Shown here piece after piece: positions 15,832-23,614 of a stretch of DNA of 64,000 bases. Source of the DNA: JASHPR01 sp963749145 (GTDB taxonomy: Bacteria; Actinomycetota; Actinomycetes; Streptosporangiales; Streptosporangiaceae); NCBI GenBank assembly GCA_963749145.1, contig CAVVLN010000002.1, forward strand, positions 1 through 64,000, read 5' to 3'. Under the pieces are notes generated by a model that worked only from the letters and a program-made list of their open reading frames with translations, was not told the DNA's origin and ran no database searches. The translations under genes and the position numbers were made by a program. The stretch's first letter is position 1, and the number at the start of each line of letters is the position of its first letter.

Positions 15832-16461
15832 ATGGCTCGATACACCGGTCCGGACTGCAAGCGCTGCCGTCGCGAGAAGACCAAGCTGTTCCTGAAGGGC
15901 GCCAAGTGCGACTCGCCGAAGTGCCCGATCGAGATCCGCCCCTACCCGCCGGGTGAGCACGGCCGGAACCGGCCGAAGGAAAATGACTACCTGCTGCAGG
16001 TGCGGGAGAAGCAGAAGGCCAAGCGGATCTACGGCGTCCTGGAGAAGCAGTTCCACAACTACTACGAGGAAGCCACCCGCACCCGCGGCCGGACCGGCGA
16101 GGCCCTGCTCCAGATGCTGGAGAGCCGCCTCGACAACGTGATCTTCCGGGCCGGCTTCGCCAAGAGCCGGGACATGGCCCGCCAGCTGGTGGACCACGGG
16201 CACGTGCTGGTCAACGGGCGCAAGGTGAACATCCCGTCCTACCGGGTGGACGAGAGTGACATCGTCGAGATCGCAGCGAAGTCCCGCGACCTGACCCCGT
16301 TCGTGGTCGCCCGCGCCGAGGCGGGGGAGCGGACGGTCCCGGCCTGGCTCGAGGTGATCCCCGACAAGATGCGCATCCTCGTGCACGCGCTGCCGTCCCG
16401 GGCGCAGATCGACACCCTGGTCTCCGAGCAGCTCATCGTTGAGTACTACTCCAAGCAGTAG
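15832..16461 (+). CDS. rpsD: 30S ribosomal protein S4, zinc-binding form
   Basis: This 209-residue S4 has four cysteines near the N-terminus (CKRC at 9-12, then C26 and C31), as in the zinc-containing C+ form. The S4 RNA-binding domain RLDNVIFRAGFAKSRDMARQ is clear. S4 nucleates 16S assembly and with S3/S5 forms the mRNA entry helicase. It precedes rpoA as expected; a 100-bp gap follows. Confidence 0.98.
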   Translation: MARYTGPDCKRCRREKTKLFLKGAKCDSPKCPIEIRPYPPGEHGRNRPKENDYLLQVREKQKAKRIYGVLEKQFHNYYEEATRTRGRTGEALLQMLESRLDNVIFRAGFAKSRDMARQLVDHGHVLVNGRKVNIPSYRVDESDIVEIAAKSRDLTPFVVARAEAGERTVPAWLEVIPDKMRILVHALPSRAQIDTLVSEQLIVEYYSKQ

Positions 16462-16561
16462 GTGGCGGCCGCGCCAGCGGCGGTCACAGCGGATGGCGGC
16501 GACCAGCCGTCAGCACACCATCGCGATAGTCAAATAACGGGCATCGCGGAAAGGAACAGCC

Positions 16562-17578
16562 ATGCTCATCGCCCAGCGTCCCAGCCTCACCGAGGATCAG
16601 GTCAGCGAGTTCCGGTCGCGGTTCGTCATCGAGCCGCTCGAGCCGGGCTTCGGCTACACGATCGGGAACTCGGTCCGCCGCACGCTGCTGTCCTCGATCC
16701 CCGGTGCCGCGGTCACCAGCATCAGGATCGAGGGCGTGCTGCACGAGTTCTCCACCGTTCCCGGGGTCACCGAGGACGTCACCGACATCATCCTGAACCT
16801 CAAGGAGCTGGTCGTCTCCTCCGAGCACGACGAGCCGGTGCCGATGTACCTGCGCAAGCAGGGCCCGGGCCCAGTCACGGCGGCCGACATCGCCCCGCCG
16901 GCCGGCGTGGAGGTGCACAACCCCGACCTGCACATCGCCACGCTGAACAGCAAGGGCAAGCTGGAGATGGAGCTGACGGTCGAGCGCGGCCGCGGCTACG
17001 TGTCCGCCGCCCAGAACAAGCAGCCGGGCCAGGAGATCGGCCGGATCCCGATCGACTCGATCTACTCGCCGGTGATGCGCGTCACCTACAAGGTCGAGGC
17101 GACCCGTGTCGAGCAGCGCACCGACTTCGACAAGCTGATCCTGGACGTGGAGACCAAGCCCTGCATGCGCCCCCGCGACGCGGTGGCCAGCGCGGGCAAG
17201 ACGCTGGTCGAGCTGTTCGGCCTGGCCCGCGAGCTGAACGTGGACGCCGAGGGCATCGACATCGGCCCGTCGCCCACCGACGCCGCGCTCGCCGCCGATC
17301 TCGCGCTGCCGATCGAGGAGCTGAACCTCACCGTCCGCTCCTACAACTGCCTCAAGCGCGAGGGCATCCACACCGTGGGCGAGCTTGTCGCCCGCAGCGA
17401 GCAGGACCTGCTCGACATCCGCAACTTCGGCGCCAAGTCGATCGAGGAAGTCAAGCAGAAGCTGATCGACATGGGTCTCGCGCTGAAGGACTCCCCGCCC
17501 GGGTTCGACCCGGGGACCGCGGCGGACAGCTACGGCGCGGACGACGACGAGAGCTACGTCGAGACCGAGCAGTACTGA
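16562..17578 (+). CDS. rpoA: RNA polymerase alpha subunit
   Basis: This 338-residue subunit has an N-terminal dimerisation and assembly domain (residues 1-230, with PLEPGFGYTIGNSVRRTLLS). The C-terminal DNA- and activator-binding domain follows at about 245-315 (LNLTVRSYNCLKREGIHTVG and RNFGAKSIEEVKQKL). The end is acidic (DDDESYVETEQY). GAAAGGAAC precedes ATG 16562. rpoA lies between rpsD and rplQ as in most bacteria. Confidence 0.99.
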   Translation: MLIAQRPSLTEDQVSEFRSRFVIEPLEPGFGYTIGNSVRRTLLSSIPGAAVTSIRIEGVLHEFSTVPGVTEDVTDIILNLKELVVSSEHDEPVPMYLRKQGPGPVTAADIAPPAGVEVHNPDLHIATLNSKGKLEMELTVERGRGYVSAAQNKQPGQEIGRIPIDSIYSPVMRVTYKVEATRVEQRTDFDKLILDVETKPCMRPRDAVASAGKTLVELFGLARELNVDAEGIDIGPSPTDAALAADLALPIEELNLTVRSYNCLKREGIHTVGELVARSEQDLLDIRNFGAKSIEEVKQKLIDMGLALKDSPPGFDPGTAADSYGADDDESYVETEQY

Positions 17579-17636
17579 CGGACCCGGCCCGGCGCGCGAC
17601 TGAGCGTGCCGGAAAGTGACTGAGGAGAACGTTCCG

Positions 17637-18086
17637 ATGCCCACGCCCACCAAGGGCCGTCGGCTGGGCGGCAGCCCGGCCCATCAGCGGCACATGATGG
17701 CGAATCTTGCCACCGCGCTGTTCGAGCACGGCAAGATCACCACGACCGAGGCGCGGGCGCGCAGGCTGCGGCCGGTGGCCGAGCGCCTGATCACCTTCGC
17801 CAAGCGCGGTGACCTGCACGCCCGGCGGCATGTCCTGACCACGGTGACCGACCGGAACGTCGTGCACTCGCTGTTCACCGAGATCGCGCCGACCTTCGCG
17901 TCCCGCGAGGGCGGGTACACCCGGATCACCAAGATCGGCCCGCGCAAGGGCGACAACGCGGCGATGGCCGTGATTGAGCTGATCCCGGAGGAGGCGGCGG
18001 CGAGGCCGCGCCGCCGCCGCGCCCGCCGGGCCCAGCCGGCCGCCGGTCGCCCGGCGGCGGCCCAGGCCGCGGCCGAGACCGCCTAG
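17637..18086 (+). CDS. rplQ: 50S ribosomal protein L17, tail cut by TAG
   Basis: This is a 149-residue L17 from ATG 17637 (TGAGGAG upstream; a GTG at 17616 is less likely). The core RRLGGSPAHQRHMMANLATA and YTRITKIGPRKGDNAAMAVIEL is standard, after which comes an Arg/Ala-rich linker. The TAG at 18084-18086 ends the protein within a low-complexity region. The same frame stays open for another 69 acidic codons, like the acidic tails of other actinobacterial L17 proteins. The core is complete, so function is likely intact. Confidence 0.95.
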   Translation: MPTPTKGRRLGGSPAHQRHMMANLATALFEHGKITTTEARARRLRPVAERLITFAKRGDLHARRHVLTTVTDRNVVHSLFTEIAPTFASREGGYTRITKIGPRKGDNAAMAVIELIPEEAAARPRRRRARRAQPAAGRPAAAQAAAETA

Positions 18087-18296
18087 GACCAGGCCGAGAC
18101 CGCGGACCAGGCGGCCGAGGCCGAGGACGTCATGGAGGCCGAGGACTCCGCCGAGGCTGAGGACTCCGCCGAGGCTGAGGACTCCGCCGAAGCTGAGGAC
18201 TCCGCCGAGGACGACGACGAGCCTGACCAGGCGGACGAGGCCGAGAGCAGCGAAGACGAGCCGGATGACGATCAGCCGGAGGACGACGAGTCCTAG
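18087..18296 (+). pseudogene. Detached acidic C-terminal tail of L17 behind an in-frame TAG
   Basis: These 69 sense codons are in the rplQ frame between TAG 18084-18086 and TAG 18294-18296. They encode a tail of Glu, Asp, Ala and Ser with four EDSAEA repeats (18-bp unit, about 18132-18206). Just before and after the first TAG the sequence repeats as AETA-stop-DQ and AETADQ, so the stop interrupts a duplicated motif. No start codon suits independent translation. It is either a recently truncated tail or a readthrough extension. The truA ATG lies inside it. Confidence 0.6.
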
Positions 18297-19191
18297 CAAA
18301 CCGGCCAGTAGCCCGGTTACGGCCCTGAGCGGCCCGCTGACGGCCTCCGGGACCAGGCCGGAAGGCCTGCTCACCCGGCTCCGGCTGGACCTGTCCTACG
18401 ACGGCTCAGGCTTTCACGGCTGGGGCGTTCAGCCCGGTCTGCGCACCGTCCAGGGTGTACTCCAGGACGCGCTGGGCCGGGCCCTGGCCCTGCCCGGCGC
18501 CCCGTCGCTGACCGTGGCCGGCCGCACCGACGCCGGGGTGCACGCCCGGGGCCAGGTCGCCCACGCCGACGTGCCCGGGCCGGCCTGGGCCGCGGCCGCG
18601 CCGGCCGCCCTGCGCCGGCTGGCCCGGCAACTGCCGCCCGATCTGCGGGCCAGGGCCGTCGGCCCGGCCCCGGAGGGGTTCGACGCGCGGTTCTCGCCGC
18701 TGTGGCGCCGCTACTGCTACCGGCTGTGCGACGACCCGGCCCAGGCCGATCCGCTGCGCCGCCACGACACGCTCTGGTACCCCCGTCAGGTGGACGTCGC
18801 CCGGATGAACCTGGCCGCGGCGGGCCTGGTCGGCACCAGGGACTTCGCGGCGTTCTGCCGTCGGCGCGAGGGCGCGACCACGGTGCGTGAGCTCATTCGC
18901 CTGGAGTGGGCCAGGACCGGTCCCGGCGTGGCCGTGGCCACGGTGGTCGCGGACGCGTTCTGCCACAACATGGTGCGGGCCCTGGTCGGCGCGCTGCTGC
19001 TGGCCGGCGACGGCCGGAGGCCAGTCGGGTGGCCGGCCGAGGTCCTGGCCAACGGGGTCCGCGACCCCGCGGTGACCGTGGTTCCCCCCCACGGCCTGTG
19101 CCTGGAGGAGGTCCGCTACCCGCCCGACACCGACCTGGCCGCTCGCGCCGCCCTCACCCGCCGCCTCCGCCCCCCGCCCCCCGGCCCCTAA
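18265..19191 (+). CDS. truA: tRNA pseudouridine synthase A
   Basis: This is a 308-residue enzyme that makes pseudouridine at positions 38-40 of tRNA anticodon arms. The catalytic Asp is in GRTDAGVHARGQVAH. RLDLSYDGSGFHGWGVQPG and FCHNMVRALVGALLLAG are further family blocks. The homologous part starts near residue 40. ATG 18265 is the only standard start before that and lies within the abandoned L17 tail, 32 nt before its end. truA after rplQ is the usual actinobacterial order; rplM-rpsI, often next, are absent. Confidence 0.95.
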   Translation: MTISRRTTSPSKPASSPVTALSGPLTASGTRPEGLLTRLRLDLSYDGSGFHGWGVQPGLRTVQGVLQDALGRALALPGAPSLTVAGRTDAGVHARGQVAHADVPGPAWAAAAPAALRRLARQLPPDLRARAVGPAPEGFDARFSPLWRRYCYRLCDDPAQADPLRRHDTLWYPRQVDVARMNLAAAGLVGTRDFAAFCRRREGATTVRELIRLEWARTGPGVAVATVVADAFCHNMVRALVGALLLAGDGRRPVGWPAEVLANGVRDPAVTVVPPHGLCLEEVRYPPDTDLAARAALTRRLRPPPPGP

Positions 19192-19407
19192 CGCCCCGCC
19201 CCGCGCCGCCCCGGCCCGGTGACGCCCCCCGGGTCCCCCCGCGCCCCGCGTCCCCGCGCCCGCGCCCGGCGCCCCCCAGCGCCCCCGCCCCCGGCGCCCC
19301 CGCCCGGTCCTCCGAGGCCACATATCATGTGCTCGGTGAGCACAAAACGGGCGAAATTGGGTGATCAATTGACTGCGGGACGTGAAAAGTCGCGGCTTGC
19401 AGTCACT
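19192..19407 (+). other. C-rich then AT-richer intergenic spacer
   Basis: The first 120 nt are almost pure C with some G and code for nothing recognisable. The last 80 nt are much richer in A/T (GAAATTGGGTGATCAATTGACT around 19353), unlike the rest of the window. This marks the junction between the ribosomal block and the accessory genes. Confidence 0.5.
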
Positions 19408-19413
19408 TACGAT
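19408..19413 (+). promoter_or_regulatory. -10 box of a probable leaderless transcript (HAD gene)
   Basis: TACGAT fits TANNNT and ends 7 nt before GTG 19421. Transcription would begin at or next to the start codon, the typical actinobacterial leaderless layout. No Shine-Dalgarno sequence precedes the GTG, in agreement. No convincing -35 is seen. Confidence 0.5.
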
Positions 19414-19420
19414 CGAACTT

Positions 19421-20203
19421 GTGCCTGAAGAGACCACATCAGCCGGGCAATCGACGGAGGCCGGGCAGCCAGGGCCGGCCGCGCAGCCAGGACCGGCCGC
19501 GCAGCCAGGACCGGCCGCGCAGTCAGGACCGGCGGCGCAACCAGGACCCGCCGCGCAGCCAGCGATCCGGGGCGTGATCATCGACTGGGGCGGGGTGATG
19601 ACCAACCCCATCCTGGAGACGGTGGACGCGTGGATTGCCGAGGAGCAGATCGACCGGGACAGCTACGTCGCGGTGATGAGATCGTGGGTTGCCGCAGCCT
19701 ACGGTGACGGCAGCGACAACCCGGTGCACGCGCTCGAGCGCGGCGAGTCCACGAACGAGGAGTTCGAGCAGCGGCTGGCCGAGCACCTCAGGCACGCCGA
19801 CGGCCGGCCGGTCGTGGCCGACGGGCTGCTGGCCAGGATGTTCGCCGCCACCGCGCTGGAGACGGTGATGCTGGACCAGATCGGCTCGCTGCGCCGCGCC
19901 GGGCTGAGAACCGCACTGCTGTCGAACTCGTGGGGCAACGGCGACTACCCGAGGCACCTGTTCCCCGACCTGTTCGACGTGGTCGTGATCTCGTCCGAGG
20001 TCGGCATGCGCAAGCCGGAGGAGCGTATCTTCCGGCACACCGCGGCCCTGCTCGGCCTGGAGCCGCAGGAGTGCGTGTTCATCGACGACGTCGAGGCCAA
20101 CATCACCGCCGCGCAGGGCGTCGGCCTGGTCAGCCACCTGCACCGTGAGCCGGCCCGCACGGTGGCCTGGCTCGCCGCCGTGCTCGGGCCGCGGCCGGAC
20201 TGA
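19421..20203 (+). CDS. HAD-superfamily hydrolase
   Basis: This is a 260-residue protein from GTG 19421 (another GTG at 19382 is in frame). Residues 12-48 are QPGPAA repeats from an 18-bp tandem unit. The HAD fold follows: motif I IIDWGGVMTNP with the nucleophilic Asp, motif II LLSNSWGN, motif III Lys in GMRKPEERIF, and motif IV VFIDDVEANI. The DWGGV form resembles the epoxide-hydrolase-N-like/phosphatase HAD-IA subgroup. The substrate is unknown. It stands alone on its own promoter. Confidence 0.88.
   Translation: MPEETTSAGQSTEAGQPGPAAQPGPAAQPGPAAQSGPAAQPGPAAQPAIRGVIIDWGGVMTNPILETVDAWIAEEQIDRDSYVAVMRSWVAAAYGDGSDNPVHALERGESTNEEFEQRLAEHLRHADGRPVVADGLLARMFAATALETVMLDQIGSLRRAGLRTALLSNSWGNGDYPRHLFPDLFDVVVISSEVGMRKPEERIFRHTAALLGLEPQECVFIDDVEANITAAQGVGLVSHLHREPARTVAWLAAVLGPRPD
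19464..19561 (+). repeat. 18-bp tandem repeat coding QPGPAA
   Basis: About five and a half copies of an 18-bp unit (CAGCCAGGACCGGCCGCG and variants) encode a Pro/Ala/Gly linker at the N-terminus of the HAD protein. The period keeps the frame, so copy number could vary without breaking the gene. Confidence 0.85.
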
Positions 20204-20269
20204 TCCCGCGCCCGGTTTCCGGCCCCCCCGCGGCCGGACTGACCCCCAGCCCGGTTTCCGGCCCCCCGG
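20191..20269 (+). repeat. 39-bp duplication across the HAD gene stop
   Basis: GCGGCCGGACTGA is found at 20191 (containing the real stop) and again at 20230, each followed by a C-rich stretch and CCCGGTTTCCGGCC. It is a tandem duplication of the 3' end of the gene including its stop codon. Confidence 0.8.
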
Positions 20270-20283
20270 GGCGGGCCGGGTCC

Positions 20284-20289
20284 TACGCT
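20284..20289 (+). promoter_or_regulatory. -10 box of a probable leaderless transcript (vsr-like gene)
   Basis: TACGCT (TANNNT) ends exactly 7 nt before GTG 20297, with no Shine-Dalgarno match. This is the same geometry as before the HAD gene. Confidence 0.5.
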
Positions 20290-20296
20290 GAGGCGC

Positions 20297-20812
20297 GTGG
20301 CCGAGTACCCGCGTCCGCTCAACGAAGGACGCTCAGCCAACATGCGCGCCAACCGGCGCACCGACACCAAGCCCGAGCTCGCGCTGCGCCGGGCCCTGTT
20401 CCGCCAGGGGTACCGGTACCGCAAGGACTACCGGCTCGACCTGGCCGAGGGCAAGCGGGTCCGGCCCGACATCGCGTTCACCGCGCGGCGCGTGGCGGTC
20501 TTCGTCGACGGCTGCTTCTGGCACGCCTGCCCCGAGCACGGCTCCAGGCCCGCGAACAACGTCTGGTACTGGGAACCCAAGCTGCGGCGCAACGTCGAGC
20601 GCGACCGGGCCGCGGACGCGGCGCTGGCCGCGGCCGGCTGGCTCGTCGTGCGGATCTGGGAGCATGAGCCGCTGGAGGTGGCGTTGACCGCGGTGCTGGC
20701 CGCCCTGACCGCCGCCCTGGACAACGATCCATCACGCCCGGGCGCGCCCCCGCCCGGGCCGCCCGCCGGCGGCCCGGCCCCGGTTCCCGTCCCGGCCGCG
20801 GCGGACCGGTAA
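20297..20812 (+). CDS. Very-short-patch-repair (Vsr) type endonuclease
   Basis: This 171-residue protein has the Vsr signature: ANMRANRRTDTKPELALRRA, RPDIAF with the catalytic Asp, VFVDGCFWHACPEH with the active-site His, then KLRRNVERDRAADAALAAAG and VRIWEHE. Vsr nicks T:G mismatches arising from deamination of 5-methylcytosine. Partners are usually a C5-cytosine methyltransferase, and none is nearby. The last 30 residues are Pro/Ala-rich. A related role in other mismatch nicking or defence is possible. Confidence 0.88.
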   Translation: MAEYPRPLNEGRSANMRANRRTDTKPELALRRALFRQGYRYRKDYRLDLAEGKRVRPDIAFTARRVAVFVDGCFWHACPEHGSRPANNVWYWEPKLRRNVERDRAADAALAAAGWLVVRIWEHEPLEVALTAVLAALTAALDNDPSRPGAPPPGPPAGGPAPVPVPAAADR

Positions 20813-20886
20813 AGCGAGGCGATTTCCCCGCCGCGGCGCGGCCCGGCTGGCACACTCGTGATCACGCTCCTGCTTCAGGGGACTGG

Positions 20887-21381
20887 ATGCGCGTCTATCT
20901 GCCCAGCACATTGCCGGCGCTGGCCAGGCTGCTCGCGGACGCCACGACCGCGGCGCCGCCGGTGCGCGGCTACGCGGTCACGCCCGCGCTGCGCGAGTGG
21001 TACTCGAGCGGCGACGAGGAGGAACTCGAGTACGTGGCCATGACCCACGCGGCCCGCGAGTCGCTGCGGCTGCTGGCGGCCGACCCCGGTGCCGCCTGCC
21101 GCCGGGTGGTGCTCGCGGCCGACGTGCCGCCGGGACAGGTCGCGGCCGTGGCCGGGTTCGACGATCCGGCCCTGGTCGAGATCAGGGGGCCGGTCCGGCT
21201 GGCCGACGTGGTCTCCGGCCACATCGACGATCCCTCGGCCGCGGGCGACGTGCGCGCGGCCGTTGCCGCGCTGCCGGCCGCCGACGGCGGGGACGAGGAC
21301 GCCCGGTTCACCGTGGACGGGGCCGAGGGGCACGAGCTGCTCTGGTATGCCACCCAGGAACTGGGGCACGTGACCGGCTGA
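20887..21381 (+). CDS. Conserved actinobacterial hypothetical protein (DUF6912-like)
   Basis: This 164-residue protein begins MRVYLPSTLPALARLLADAT and contains RGYAVTPALREWYSSGDEEE. It has no signal peptide, no membrane segment and no catalytic motif I can name. The opening resembles a protein family known only from actinobacteria (DUF6912, from memory, unsure). AGGGGA lies before ATG 20887. It precedes the P5C dehydrogenase gene by 72 bp on the same strand, but no functional link is shown. Confidence 0.75.
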   Translation: MRVYLPSTLPALARLLADATTAAPPVRGYAVTPALREWYSSGDEEELEYVAMTHAARESLRLLAADPGAACRRVVLAADVPPGQVAAVAGFDDPALVEIRGPVRLADVVSGHIDDPSAAGDVRAAVAALPAADGGDEDARFTVDGAEGHELLWYATQELGHVTG

Positions 21382-21453
21382 GCCGCCGACCCGCCGCTCG
21401 TGCGACGATGAATGCTGCCACTGATGCCGGTCGACGCAGGGAGCCGATCCGCG

Positions 21454-23082
21454 ATGGATGCCGTGACGAATGTCCCCGTGCCCGCCAACGAGCCGGTCCG
21501 GCTCTATGCCCCGGGCAGCCAGGAGCGGGCCGCGCTGGAGAACCGGATCAAGGAACTGGCCGGCGAGCGCGCCGAGCTGACGATGACCATCGGCGGGGAG
21601 CAGCGGATGGGCTCCGGCGACCGCGTCGACGTGGTCGCGCCGCACAACTTCCGGCACGTGCTCGGCCAGATGGGCGCGGTCACCGACGAGGACGTCACCG
21701 CGGCCATCGCGGCGGCCGGCCGGGCCGCGCCGGGCTGGCGTGAGCTGTCCTTCGACGACCGCGCGGCCATCTTCCTGCGCGCCGCCGACCTGCTGGCCGG
21801 CCCGTGGCGGGCCACCGTCAACGCCGCGACGATGCTGGGCCAGTCCAAGTCGGTGCACCAGGCCGAGATCGACGCGGCGTGCGAGCTGATCGACTTCTGG
21901 CGGTACAACGTGCACTACGCCCGGCGGCTGCTCGCCGAGCAGCCCGGGTCGGCGCCCGGCTCGTGGAACCGGCTCGAGTACCGCCCGCTCGAAGGGTTCG
22001 TCCTCGCGATCACCCCGTTCAACTTCACCTCGATCGCGGGCAACCTGCCCACCGCGCCCGCGCTGATGGGCAACGTGGTGGTGTGGAAGCCGTCGACCAC
22101 CTCGCAGCTGTCCGCGCACTACCTGATGCGCGTGCTGGAGGCGGCCGGCCTGCCGCCGGGCGTGATCAACATGGTGACCGGCAGCGGCCGGGCCGTGTCC
22201 CGGGTGGCGCTGGCCCACCCGGACCTGGCCGGGATCCACTTCACCGGGTCGACCGGCACCTTCCAGCACCTGTGGCGCACGGTCGGCGAGAACATCGCCG
22301 GCTACCGGGGCTACCCGCGGCTGGTCGGCGAGACCGGCGGCAAGGACTTCGTGATCGCCCACCCGTCGGCCGACCCGGACATCCTGACCACCGCGCTGGT
22401 CCGGGGTGCGTTCGAGTACCAGGGCCAGAAGTGCTCGGCCGCCTCGCGCGCGTACGTGCCGCGCTCGGTCTGGAACCGGATGGAGGACAAGTTCGTCTCC
22501 GCGGTGGCCTCGCTGACCATGGGTGACGTCGCCAATGACCTGTCGCTGTTCATGGGCGCGGTCATCGACGGCGCGGCCCTCGCCACCCACGCCGACGCCC
22601 TGGCCCGGGCCAAGTCCCGGCCGTCCATCCGGGTGCTCACCGGCGGGGAGACCGACGGCTCCCAGGGCTATTTCGTCCAGCCCACGGTGCTGGAGGGTTC
22701 CGACCCCACCGACGAGATCTTCACCACCGAGTATTTCGGCCCGATCCTGGGCGTTCATGTCTTCGACGACGCCGACTACTCCCGCGTCGTGGCCCAAGCT
22801 GCGGACATCAGCCCGTACGCGCTCACCGGCTCGATCATCGCGCAGGACCGGGCGGCGATCGCGGAGGCCACGGAGGCGCTGCGGTTCTCGGCCGGCAACT
22901 TCTACATCAACGACAAGCCGACCGGCGCGGTCGTCGGCCAGCAGCCGTTCGGCGGGGCCCGGGCCAGCGGCACCAACGACAAGGCGGGCTCGATCTTCAA
23001 CCTGATCCGCTGGGTCAACACCCGGACGATCAAGGAGGTGTTCGTCCCGCCGGTGGACTACCGTTACCCGCACATGGGCTAA
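21454..23082 (+). CDS. pruA: Delta-1-pyrroline-5-carboxylate dehydrogenase
   Basis: This is a 542-residue aldehyde dehydrogenase oxidising glutamate semialdehyde to glutamate, the second step of proline catabolism. The catalytic Cys is in EYQGQKCSAASRAYVPRS and the general base Glu in LVGETGGKDFVIAHP. NAD-binding ITPFNFTSIAGNLP and VVWKPS blocks fit the PruA (RocA) type. ATG 21454 is chosen after AGGGAG; an ATG at 21412 would add 14 residues. Proline dehydrogenase is not adjacent, whereas the two are often clustered. Confidence 0.95.
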   Translation: MDAVTNVPVPANEPVRLYAPGSQERAALENRIKELAGERAELTMTIGGEQRMGSGDRVDVVAPHNFRHVLGQMGAVTDEDVTAAIAAAGRAAPGWRELSFDDRAAIFLRAADLLAGPWRATVNAATMLGQSKSVHQAEIDAACELIDFWRYNVHYARRLLAEQPGSAPGSWNRLEYRPLEGFVLAITPFNFTSIAGNLPTAPALMGNVVVWKPSTTSQLSAHYLMRVLEAAGLPPGVINMVTGSGRAVSRVALAHPDLAGIHFTGSTGTFQHLWRTVGENIAGYRGYPRLVGETGGKDFVIAHPSADPDILTTALVRGAFEYQGQKCSAASRAYVPRSVWNRMEDKFVSAVASLTMGDVANDLSLFMGAVIDGAALATHADALARAKSRPSIRVLTGGETDGSQGYFVQPTVLEGSDPTDEIFTTEYFGPILGVHVFDDADYSRVVAQAADISPYALTGSIIAQDRAAIAEATEALRFSAGNFYINDKPTGAVVGQQPFGGARASGTNDKAGSIFNLIRWVNTRTIKEVFVPPVDYRYPHMG

Positions 23083-23215
23083 CGAAATCATGACATCGTG
23101 CCTGGTCAGCGCCTGATCGGCGGGCTGCCGGGGTTTGCCGTGCAAGGTGACTGCAAGGCAGCGCCCGCAGGATGAAGCCATCACCCGCTGACATTTCCGC
23201 GAAGGAGACCCGGCG

Positions 23216-23614
23216 ATGGCGACGACATCGGTGATCGACACGTTCCTGAAGGCGGTCGAGTCCGCGGCGATCCCTTCCTGCGACGCGTGGAGCGACGACG
23301 CGACGCTGGACGCGACCGTGCCCAACTGGCGGCTGCACGCGACCGGCCCGGAAGCGATCCGGGCCGAGTACGCGCGCTGGTTCGCCGACCCCGGCAACTT
23401 CGACGACCTGCGCCGCTGCCCGCTCGGCGATGACACCGGCGAGGTGGTCGAGTACACGCTGAGCTGGCGGGAAAACGGCGTGCCGCACGCCGCGCACCAC
23501 ATGCACCTGCTGACGATCCGGGAGAACAAGATCGTGGCTGACACCGTGATGTGCGGGGGCCGGTGGCCCGCGTCACTGCTCGCCGAGATGGAAGCGGCCG
23601 ATGCCGGCGCCTGA
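23216..23614 (+). CDS. SnoaL/NTF2-like protein
   Basis: This 132-residue protein is of the NTF2-like fold size, starting MATTSVIDTFLKAVESAAIP after GAAGGAG. The Trp/Asp pattern AWSDDATLDATVPNWRLHAT and PEAIRAEYARWFADP fit SnoaL-like domains, which bind small hydrophobic ligands or act as isomerases. The reaction is unknown. The 3' end overlaps the next gene by 14 nt, so the two are probably translated together. Confidence 0.75.
   Translation: MATTSVIDTFLKAVESAAIPSCDAWSDDATLDATVPNWRLHATGPEAIRAEYARWFADPGNFDDLRRCPLGDDTGEVVEYTLSWRENGVPHAAHHMHLLTIRENKIVADTVMCGGRWPASLLAEMEAADAGA

Noticed and set aside
20875..23544. 889-codon minus-strand open frame
   Set aside because: It runs opposite the DUF6912-like, pruA and SnoaL-like genes and is rich in Arg, Gly, His and Asp as expected of a shadow in GC-rich DNA; no family motif is present.
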